Assembly (NCBI GenBank): GCA_021850085.1
Contig: JAJZRZ010000116.1
Location: 1 to 5,672, forward strand
Reading direction: 5' to 3'
Length of the DNA: 5,672 bases
From: Actinomycetes bacterium
GTDB lineage: Bacteria > Actinomycetota > Coriobacteriia > Anaerosomatales > Anaerosomataceae
How positions within the stretch are numbered: position 1 is the stretch's first letter; each line of letters starts with the position of its first letter. The notes under the pieces were generated by a model, which worked only from the letters and a program-made list of their open reading frames with translations, had not been told where the DNA came from and searched no databases. This document shows, piece by piece, positions 1 through 5,084 of this stretch. Position numbers and translations under genes: made by a program.

Positions 1-173
1 TCTTCTTGTATGACCGCGCGCTGCTCGCCTACCACAAGGTGGAACAGTACGGGATCCTCATCTTCTTCGCGATGCTCCTTCTGCTGCCACAGGTCCTGCC
101 GTTCGACCTCCTGGGCGGGTATTTCAACCTGACGGTGAGGCCGCTGATGGCGCTGTTCACCGGCATCGGCTGA
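1..173 (+). CDS. C-terminal end of a site-2 protease family (M50) membrane metalloprotease, partial
   Basis: An open frame enters from the left edge (first full codon at position 3) and stops at TGA 171-173, leaving 56 residues. The fragment contains a Lys-Val-Glu-Gln-Tyr-Gly segment followed by a strongly hydrophobic stretch (roughly residues 18-34 of the fragment, rich in Ile, Phe, Leu) and a shorter hydrophobic tail ending in Gly-Ile-Gly. This looks like the last transmembrane part of prokaryotic M50 proteases, where an E-x-Y/F-G motif precedes the final helix. Known M50 enzymes cleave substrates within the membrane using a zinc-bound HExxH site and a later Asp-Gly motif; both would lie upstream and are not visible. 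Position directly before trpS-scpA-scpB fits a gene order I associate with this family, but this is memory, not a search. It could be another polytopic membrane protein. Confidence 0.6.
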   Translation, partial: FLYDRALLAYHKVEQYGILIFFAMLLLLPQVLPFDLLGGYFNLTVRPLMALFTGIG

Positions 174-180
174 CGCGTCA

Positions 181-215
181 GGAAGGGGCGTCGGCGACCC
201 GGCGAACGCGCTTCC
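181..215 (+). terminator. GC-rich hairpin after the protease gene, possible weak terminator
   Basis: The arms 181-185 (GGAAG) and 211-215 (CTTCC) are perfect complements, and inside them 188-191 (GCGT) pairs with 206-209 (ACGC), separated by a small 2x1 internal loop. A further CGG/CCG pairing (192-194 with 199-201) is possible. The structure begins 8 nt after the protease stop. There is no run of T after the 3' arm, so a classical intrinsic terminator is not supported; it could be a transcript-end stabiliser, a weak terminator, or chance in GC-rich sequence. Confidence 0.3.
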
Positions 216-242
216 TCGCACCCCAGGCAGGCCAGGGTGAGG

Positions 243-248
243 TAGAAT
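243..248 (+). promoter_or_regulatory. Candidate -10 element for the trpS-led transcription unit
   Basis: TAGAAT at 243-248 matches the sigma-70 -10 consensus TATAAT at five of six positions and is one of few AT-rich spots in the 174-288 gap. A transcript starting about 7 nt downstream would leave a leader of roughly 33 nt before the trpS ATG. No convincing -35 hexamer is seen 16-18 nt upstream (around 220-226), and there is no TG extension directly before the hexamer, so this call rests on the -10 and position alone. Confidence 0.35.
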
Positions 249-288
249 ACGTCGCGTCCACCATCGCTTGAGAAAGACCCTCGCCCAT

Positions 289-1290
289 ATGTCGAAGAAG
301 CGCGTGCTCACCGGTTACCGTCCCACCGGGCGCCTCACGCTCGGCCACTGGTTCGGCAACCTGCTGAACATGCTGGAGCTGCAGGAGTCCCACGAGGCGT
401 ACTACTTCGTGGCCGATTGGCATGCGCTCACGAGCGATTGGCAGGACACCCACGCGATCCGCCAGTACACGGAGGAGATGGTGCTCGACTGGCTGGCCGC
501 GGGCATCGACCCTGCCAAGTCGGTCATCTACCGGCAATCGGACGTGCCCGAGGTCGCTGAGCTCGCGATGTATCTGTCGATGGTCACGCCGATGTCTTGG
601 CTCGAGCGGGTACCGAGCTACAAGGAGCAGCGCGAGCAGATCACCGAGAAGGACCTCGGAAACGTCGGCTTCTTCCTGTATCCGCTCATGCAGGCTGCCG
701 ACATCACGATCGTACGCGGCGACGTGGTCCCGGTGGGCCAGGACCAGCTGCCGCACCTCGAGCTCACGCGTGAGATCGTGCGGCGTTTCAACAACCAGTA
801 CGGCGAACTCGTCCCTGAACCGGCGGCACTGATCCCCAAGGAGGGCGCGCGCGTCCCGGGTACCGACGGTCGCAAGATGTCGAAGTCCTACGGCAACGCG
901 ATATACCTCTCAGAGACTCCCGAGGATACGGCAGCCAAGGTGATGGGGATGCTCACCGATCCCGCACGCAAGCTGAAGACCGACCCGGGCAACCCCGACA
1001 TCTGCCCGCTGCAGCACATGCACAAGCTCGTCGGCGACGCAGGGGACGTCGCCGAGTGGGACCGGTGCTGCCGCGTGGCCGAATGCGGCTGCGTGCCCCA
1101 CAAACGCGCGCTGACGCAGGACTTGAACGCCTACTTGGGGCCGTTCCGCCAGCGTCGCACCGAGCTCGCCGCCCGACCGGGACACGCGTGGGAGGTGCTT
1201 GCGGACGGGGCTTCACGCGTGCGTCCGGAGGTCGTGCGGCTGATGGGCGCCGTGCGAGCGGCGATGCACGTCGACGCGGAACGCCCCTGA
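289..1290 (+). CDS. trpS: Tryptophan--tRNA ligase (TrpRS), with a Cys-rich probable metal-binding motif
   Basis: TrpRS is a cytoplasmic class I aminoacyl-tRNA synthetase that activates tryptophan with ATP and loads it onto tRNA-Trp. The 333-residue product has the family's usual size. The HIGH-type signature appears as Thr-Leu-Gly-His at residues 17-20, after a Gly-x-x-Pro-Thr-Gly lead-in, and the KMSKS loop is intact at 196-200. In the C-terminal helical part, Cys239, Cys261, Cys268 and His271 form C-x21-C-x6-C-x2-H, with additional Cys260 and Cys266. This resembles the C-x22-C-x6-C-x2-C motif that binds a 4Fe-4S cluster in Thermotoga maritima TrpRS. I chose ATG 289; an in-frame TTG at 268 would add seven residues but has no Shine-Dalgarno upstream. 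The site before ATG 289 (GAGAAAG, 270-276) is also weak and distant. scpA starts one base after the stop. No T-box is seen in the short leader. Confidence 0.96.
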   Translation: MSKKRVLTGYRPTGRLTLGHWFGNLLNMLELQESHEAYYFVADWHALTSDWQDTHAIRQYTEEMVLDWLAAGIDPAKSVIYRQSDVPEVAELAMYLSMVTPMSWLERVPSYKEQREQITEKDLGNVGFFLYPLMQAADITIVRGDVVPVGQDQLPHLELTREIVRRFNNQYGELVPEPAALIPKEGARVPGTDGRKMSKSYGNAIYLSETPEDTAAKVMGMLTDPARKLKTDPGNPDICPLQHMHKLVGDAGDVAEWDRCCRVAECGCVPHKRALTQDLNAYLGPFRQRRTELAARPGHAWEVLADGASRVRPEVVRLMGAVRAAMHVDAERP

Positions 1291-1291
1291 G

Positions 1292-2035
1292 ATGTCCTAT
1301 CGGGTCCGCACAGAGAACTTCGACGGTCCCTTCGACCTGCTGCTCCAGCTTGTGGCCAAGCAGAAGCTGGCGATCGCGGATGTAACCATCTCAGAGATAG
1401 CAGACCAATACCTCGAGTACGTCGATCGCATGAAGGATCTCGATCTGGACGTGGCGAGCGACTTCCTGCTCGTGGCGGCCACACTGCTCGAGCTCAAGGC
1501 GGCGTCCCTGCTTCCCCGCGACGAGCCTGTGGAGCTGCTGGAATTCGAGGACATGTCGCCTGAAGAGGCGCGCGAGCTGCTCGTGGCCCGCCTGCTCGTG
1601 TACAAACAGATCAAGAACGCCTCTGCCGAGCTCGGCGCACGCTACGAAGGCGAGGCTCTCACCCATCCGCGGGCGGCCGGCCTGGAGGAAGCGTTCCTGC
1701 GGCTCATGCCGGACTACCTTGAAGGCGTGACTTTGCACGGTCTCGCGGTGATCTGCGCCGATCTCGTGCACAAGCGTGAGGTCTTCCTTCTCGAAGCAGA
1801 CCACGTCGCCTCAGCGCCCATCAGCCTCGAGCTGCATGTCGAAGGAGTCCACCGCCTATTGCAGCGCAGTACGAGAGCCACGTTCCGGGAACTGGTGTCG
1901 CCCGGTGCACCGATCGAGGAACTCGTGGTCACCTTTCTGGCGATCTTGGAGCTGTACAAGCGCGGTGTGGTGCGGCTGGAGCAAGATGAACTGTTCGGGG
2001 AGATCGAGATCGTGGGGACGGAGTGTGGCGAGTGA
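1292..2035 (+). CDS. scpA: Segregation and condensation protein A (kleisin subunit of SMC-ScpAB)
   Basis: ScpA is the bacterial kleisin: it bridges the two heads of an SMC dimer and, with ScpB, forms the condensin-like complex that loads on the chromosome and helps separate replication origins. The 247-residue length is typical. The N-terminal region has the family hallmark Phe-Asp-Gly-Pro-Phe-Asp-Leu-Leu-Leu (about residues 10-18), followed by the Ile-Ala-Asp-Gln-Tyr-Leu-Glu-Tyr helix and a Leu-rich helix that in the family contacts the SMC neck. The C-terminal part (about 175-247) ends in the winged-helix segment with Phe-Leu-Ala-Ile-Leu-Glu-Leu-Tyr-Lys, which binds the other SMC head. ATG 1292 lies one base after the trpS stop and has no clear Shine-Dalgarno, suggesting translation by reinitiation or coupling. 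The stop overlaps the scpB start. Confidence 0.96.
   Translation: MSYRVRTENFDGPFDLLLQLVAKQKLAIADVTISEIADQYLEYVDRMKDLDLDVASDFLLVAATLLELKAASLLPRDEPVELLEFEDMSPEEARELLVARLLVYKQIKNASAELGARYEGEALTHPRAAGLEEAFLRLMPDYLEGVTLHGLAVICADLVHKREVFLLEADHVASAPISLELHVEGVHRLLQRSTRATFRELVSPGAPIEELVVTFLAILELYKRGVVRLEQDELFGEIEIVGTECGE
2020..2023 (+). promoter_or_regulatory. Ribosome binding site that sets the scpB start
   Basis: GGAG at 2020-2023 lies within the end of scpA, 8 nt before GTG 2032. It favours that start over the upstream in-frame GTG at 2023, which the same motif overlaps. Confidence 0.6.
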
Positions 2036-2673
2036 ACCACAAGAAGGCGCAGCTCCAAGGGGTGGTCGAGGCACTCCTGTTCGTCTCGGACGAGCCGGTG
2101 GGCGCCTCGAGGCTGGCGAAGGTGATAGATGTGAGCCAAGCCAGCGTCGAGGCTACGCTACACGCGCTTGCGGAGGAGTATGCAACGGCGGACCGCGGGT
2201 TTCAGCTGCGCGAGGTGGCGGGCGGCTGGCGACTGTACACGCACCCTGCTTATCATCAGCAGGTGGAGGAGTACGTGCTCTCCTGGGACACGAGGCGCCT
2301 GTCCCAGGCCGCGCTCGAGGCACTTGCGGTCATAGCCTACCACCAGCCTGTGTCGCGGCAGGGCGTGAACGCCGTCCGCGGCGTCAACAGCGAGGCGGTC
2401 ATCAGCTCCCTCATCGAGAAGGGGCTCGTGCGCGAGGCCGGTCGGGACAAGAACGCGGGCAATGCCATCCTGTACGGCACTACGCGCGCCTTCCTCGAGC
2501 GGTTCGGGCTCAAGGATCTCGGCGAGCTTCCGCCACTGGAGGAGTTCGCGCCCGACCCTGACACCGAGCGCGCCATACGTGAGCGCCTGAACGCGCTTGA
2601 CGGCAGCGTGCTGAACCTCGACGAGGATCGCGAAGGAGAGGACGAGCTCGAAGGTGACGACGGGAGCGACTGA
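2032..2673 (+). CDS. scpB: Segregation and condensation protein B (SMC-ScpAB subunit)
   Basis: ScpB is a dimer of winged-helix proteins that wraps the middle of ScpA and modulates SMC ATPase and DNA loading. The 213-residue product has two winged-helix units: the first around residues 5-80 (Val-Glu-Ala-Leu-Leu-Phe-Val-Ser start), the second around 88-160, with the family's Leu-Ser-Gln-Ala-Ala-Leu-Glu-Ala-Leu-Ala-Val-Ile-Ala-Tyr segment beginning at Leu90 and Ile-Leu-Tyr-Gly-Thr-Thr at 146-151. The residues before that, usually Gly-Arg-Pro, are Gly-Asn-Ala here. GTG 2032 was chosen because it forms a GTGA overlap with the scpA stop and has GGAG 8 nt upstream; GTG 2023 would add three residues. 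The last 19 residues (195-213) are very acidic, 11 of 19 being Asp or Glu, and their codons overlap the rluB start by 20 nt. Confidence 0.95.
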   Translation: MNHKKAQLQGVVEALLFVSDEPVGASRLAKVIDVSQASVEATLHALAEEYATADRGFQLREVAGGWRLYTHPAYHQQVEEYVLSWDTRRLSQAALEALAVIAYHQPVSRQGVNAVRGVNSEAVISSLIEKGLVREAGRDKNAGNAILYGTTRAFLERFGLKDLGELPPLEEFAPDPDTERAIRERLNALDGSVLNLDEDREGEDELEGDDGSD

Positions 2674-3442
2674 GCCCTCGGATGCATCCGAGGAGGAACC
2701 GGGTCGCGCCGCGACCCCTGAACGGTTGCAGAAGTTCCTCTCCCGAGCGGGAGCGGCATCACGCCGGGGCGCCGAGGGGATGATCCTTGCGGGCCGTGTA
2801 CGGGTGAACGGCGTCGTCGTCACCACGCTGGGCGAGAAAGTGGTGGCCGGGCGTGACGAGGTGGCCGTGGACGGGACGGTAGTGGCCCCGCCATCGGAGC
2901 TGTGGTACCTGCTGCTCAACAAGCCAGCAGGTGTCGTGACCACCCTCCATGACCCTCAGGGAAGACCGACAGTGGCGCGGTACGTCCCGAAGGATGCGCC
3001 ACGCCTCTTTCCGGTGGGCAGGCTCGATCACGCGACAACGGGCCTCTTGTTACTCACCAACGATGGCGAGTTTGACCACATGATGATGCATCCGAGCCAC
3101 CATGTGCCGAAGATCTACCACGCCGAGGTGGATGGGATTCCGGATGCCGAGGATATCCGGCGCCTTCGTGAGGGGGTCGACCTCGACGACGGCCGCACAG
3201 CCCCCGCCGAGGCCGCCGTGGTGGAGCGCCGGCATGACGGGTCTGTCGTGGAGATCATCCTGCGAGAGGGTCGTAAGCGGCAGGTTCGCCGCATGCTTTC
3301 GGCAGTGGGGCATCCCGTCCGCACCCTCTCCCGCATCGCCTATGGGACCGTGACGATAGGCCGACTCCCGGAAGGCTCGGTACGCGCGCTGCGCGACGGC
3401 GAGGTAAACGCGCTGCGGCGCGCGGCACAGGGAGGCACGTGA
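2654..3442 (+). CDS. rluB: RluB/RsuA-type rRNA pseudouridine synthase with S4 domain
   Basis: This family converts specific uridines in ribosomal RNA to pseudouridine; RluB of E. coli acts on 23S rRNA in the peptidyl transferase region. The 262-residue product has an acidic leader of about 22 residues, an S4 RNA-binding domain (about 23-70, Glu-Arg-Leu-Gln-Lys-Phe-Leu start) and the catalytic domain. The active-site motif Gly-Arg-Leu-Asp-x-x-Thr-x-Gly-Leu-Leu-Leu-Leu-Thr-Asn-Asp-Gly is complete, with the presumed nucleophile Asp125. A Gly-Arg-Lys-Arg-Gln-Val-Arg-Arg-Met motif follows near the C-terminus. The family assignment is firm; choosing RluB over RluE, RluF or RsuA rests on the neighbourhood, since scpA-scpB-rluB (ypuL) order is widespread in Gram-positives. 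GTG 2654 overlaps scpB by 20 nt; a purine-rich AAGGAGAG (2633-2640) lies 13 nt upstream, rather far, so the exact start is less certain. Confidence 0.92.
   Translation: MTTGATEPSDASEEEPGRAATPERLQKFLSRAGAASRRGAEGMILAGRVRVNGVVVTTLGEKVVAGRDEVAVDGTVVAPPSELWYLLLNKPAGVVTTLHDPQGRPTVARYVPKDAPRLFPVGRLDHATTGLLLLTNDGEFDHMMMHPSHHVPKIYHAEVDGIPDAEDIRRLREGVDLDDGRTAPAEAAVVERRHDGSVVEIILREGRKRQVRRMLSAVGHPVRTLSRIAYGTVTIGRLPEGSVRALRDGEVNALRRAAQGGT
3431..3435 (+). promoter_or_regulatory. Ribosome binding site that sets the cobU start
   Basis: GGAGG at 3431-3435, inside the end of rluB, is 6 nt before ATG 3442 and only 3 nt before GTG 3439. The spacing favours the ATG, which shares its A with the rluB stop codon (TGATG). 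Confidence 0.65.
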
Positions 3443-4008
3443 TGCTGGCGGTCCTCACCGGTCCTGTCCGCAGCGGTAAGTCGTCCGCGGGTCTGGCTCT
3501 TGCGCGTGCGACCGGGTTGCCGCTCGTTGTGGCGGTCGCCGGCAGCGAAGAAGACGAGGAGATGCGCAGAAGGATACAGCGCCATCGAAACGATCGCCCG
3601 GCCGGTGCTGCGGTGGTCGACGCCTCGCTGGCTGACTGGCGCTCGGAAGTGCCGGAGGACGCATGTCTGCTGGTGGACTGCCTCGGTAGCATGATCGGCG
3701 GCCATCTGTGGCGGCTAGTGCCCGACTACGCAGAGGTCGTGGGAGTTGATGTCGAGCGCGCAGCGCAGCGGCACTGCGACGAGATCGTAGGATGGGTGGT
3801 CGCGCGCGAGGCGCCAACCGTCGTGGTGACCAATGAGGTCGGCTGGGGCGTGGTGCCGCCGACACCGTTGGGGAGGCTGTTCCGCGACGTCATGGGACGC
3901 GCCAACCGGGCGCTCGTGGAGGCAGCTGACGTGGCATGGCTTGTGGTGGCCGGGACGTGCGTGGACATCAAGGAACTCAACCGGGAGGTAACGTGGCCGA
4001 GCAGGTAG
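3442..4008 (+). CDS. cobU: Bifunctional adenosylcobinamide kinase / adenosylcobinamide-phosphate guanylyltransferase (CobU)
   Basis: CobU phosphorylates adenosylcobinamide and then transfers GMP to it, giving adenosylcobinamide-GDP, the activated lower-arm acceptor in cobalamin synthesis. The 188-residue product matches the family size (Salmonella CobU about 180). It has the P-loop Gly-Pro-Val-Arg-Ser-Gly-Lys-Ser at 7-14 (usual form GGxRSGKS), Asp-Glu-Glu-Met followed by Arg-Ile-Gln-Arg-His, whose His48 corresponds to the guanylylated His46 of Salmonella CobU, Val-Asp-Cys-Leu at 78-81, and Asn-Glu-Val-Gly at 131-134 with Val-Val-Pro and Phe-Arg-Asp following. The segment after His48 is divergent: the usual Trp-x-Thr-x-Glu reads Ala-x-Val-x-Asp, and the usual Asn after the DCL motif is Gly87. 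ATG 3442 has GGAGG 6 nt upstream; GTG 3439 would add one residue. The 3' end overlaps cobT by 16 nt. Confidence 0.93.
   Translation: MLAVLTGPVRSGKSSAGLALARATGLPLVVAVAGSEEDEEMRRRIQRHRNDRPAGAAVVDASLADWRSEVPEDACLLVDCLGSMIGGHLWRLVPDYAEVVGVDVERAAQRHCDEIVGWVVAREAPTVVVTNEVGWGVVPPTPLGRLFRDVMGRANRALVEAADVAWLVVAGTCVDIKELNREVTWPSR
3984..3988 (+). promoter_or_regulatory. Ribosome binding site that sets the cobT start
   Basis: GGAGG at 3984-3988 within the cobU 3' end is 4 nt before GTG 3993. The spacing is slightly short, but this is the only good Shine-Dalgarno near the gene start. The alternative ATG 3936 has none, and at ATG 4032 the purine run abuts the start codon with no spacing. Confidence 0.6.
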
Positions 4009-5084
4009 GGGCGGGACCGTTCGAGCAGGAGATGAGCCGATTCGTGAGCTCGGTGAGTCCGATCGATCGGGCATGGGCCGAGCGTGCATGGTCCCGGCTG
4101 GATTCGCTTACCAAGCCCCCGCGCAGCCTCGGCCGGCTCGAAGAGATGGTGGTGCGACTCGCCGCCATCCAGCGCACGGACCGGCCCGCCGCCGATCCTG
4201 CCGCCATAGTGCTGATGGCGGGCGATCACGGCGTCGCCGCCGAAGGGGTCTCCGCATGGCCGAGCGAGGTCACCGCTCAGATGGTGGCGAACTTCGTTGC
4301 GCGCGGCGCTGCGATCAATCAGCTCGCCGAGCATGCGGGAGCGCGTCTGGTTCTGGTCGATGTCGGAGTCGCCTCGGAGACGGACATGCTTCCGGGCGTG
4401 GTGCAGGCCAAGGTACGCCGGGGTACCCGGAACCTCTCCCGCGAGCCAGCCATGAGCCGCGAGGAAGCGGCCGAAGCGTTTTGCGTGGGAGCGCGCCTTG
4501 CGGCAGAACTCGCAGCCGAGGGCGTCAAGGTGATCGGTACCGGAGAGATGGGCATCGGGAACAGCACCGCCGCCGCCGCGCTCGTGGCCGGCTACAGCGG
4601 AGTTCCGGTGAGCCGGGTGACGGGTCGCGGGACGGGCGTGGATGACGCTGCCTTTGCGCGAAAGAAGCAGGCGATCGACCGTGCGCTGCGCCTGCATCGT
4701 CCCGAGCCGGGCGACCCTCTTCGTGTCCTGGCGAACCTCGGCGGGTTCGAGATCGCCGGTCTTGCGGGAGTTTTCGCGGGTGGTGCTGCGGCAGGCATCG
4801 CGGTCGTCTCGGACGGCTTCATCTCAGCCGCCGCCGCCCTCGCCGCAACACGCATCTGCCCCTCGTGCGCCGAGTACATCCTCCCATCCCATCTATCCCA
4901 GGAGCCTGGGCACCGCGTAGCGCTCGTAGCTCTCGACCTCGAACCCTTCTTCGACCTCGAGATGCGCCTCGGAGAGGGTACAGGCGCCGCGCTCGGGATT
5001 AGCGTGCTCTCGGCCGGATGCGCGGTGATGAGCGGGATGGCGACGTTCGGACAGGCCGGCGTGAGCGAGCGCGATCAGACGTGA
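3993..5084 (+). CDS. cobT: Nicotinate-nucleotide--dimethylbenzimidazole phosphoribosyltransferase (CobT)
   Basis: CobT transfers the ribose phosphate of nicotinate mononucleotide to a lower-ligand base such as 5,6-dimethylbenzimidazole, giving the alpha-ribazole phosphate that CobS or its precursor step uses. The 363-residue product is near the family's usual 350. Recognisable in order are the Leu-Thr-Lys-Pro-Pro-x-Ser-Leu-Gly-Arg-Leu-Glu motif (Lys41 onward, with Arg where Gly is common), Gly-Asp-His-Gly-Val at 77-81, Gly-Glu-Met-Gly-Ile-Gly-Asn-Ser at 184-191, a Gly-Arg-Gly-Thr-Gly-Val-Asp loop, and Arg-Leu-Gly-Glu-Gly-Thr-Gly-Ala near the end. Glu328 in that last motif corresponds to the general base Glu317 of Salmonella CobT. 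The residues that select the base cannot be judged by eye, so the true lower ligand is open. GTG 3993 was preferred for its GGAGG; ATG 3936, deep inside cobU, lacks support. Confidence 0.95.
   Translation: MAEQVGAGPFEQEMSRFVSSVSPIDRAWAERAWSRLDSLTKPPRSLGRLEEMVVRLAAIQRTDRPAADPAAIVLMAGDHGVAAEGVSAWPSEVTAQMVANFVARGAAINQLAEHAGARLVLVDVGVASETDMLPGVVQAKVRRGTRNLSREPAMSREEAAEAFCVGARLAAELAAEGVKVIGTGEMGIGNSTAAAALVAGYSGVPVSRVTGRGTGVDDAAFARKKQAIDRALRLHRPEPGDPLRVLANLGGFEIAGLAGVFAGGAAAGIAVVSDGFISAAAALAATRICPSCAEYILPSHLSQEPGHRVALVALDLEPFFDLEMRLGEGTGAALGISVLSAGCAVMSGMATFGQAGVSERDQT

Noticed and set aside
171..180. Perfect 10-nt palindrome TGACGCGTCA overlapping the protease stop codon.
   Set aside because: A 10-nt palindrome is expected several times by chance in a window this size, and nothing else marks it as an operator.
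174..288. T-box riboswitch for trpS, as found in many Gram-positives.
   Set aside because: The gap is only 115 nt, lacks a T-box-like sequence, and has no antiterminator/terminator pair with a T run.
344..350. GCCACTG, resembling a conserved piece of the cobalamin riboswitch.
   Set aside because: It encodes the Gly-His-Trp of the TrpRS HIGH-type motif, has no partner elements around it, and lies far upstream of the cob genes.
1776..2561. Long + strand frame (261 codons) overlapping scpA and scpB in another frame.
   Set aside because: Its translation is low-complexity Arg/Gly/Ser/Ala-rich and it runs across two strongly recognised genes; it is a shadow frame.
3936..3992. Upstream ATG extension of cobT by 19 codons.
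   Set aside because: It lies deep within cobU, has no ribosome site, and the extra residues have no counterpart in the CobT family as I know it; GTG 3993 has a GGAGG close upstream.
3726..4697. Long open frame on the - strand (323 codons) antisense to cobU and cobT, plus several shorter antisense frames across the window.
   Set aside because: In GC-rich coding DNA antisense frames stay open by codon bias. The translation shows no recognisable domain and lies opposite clear cobU and cobT coding sequence.
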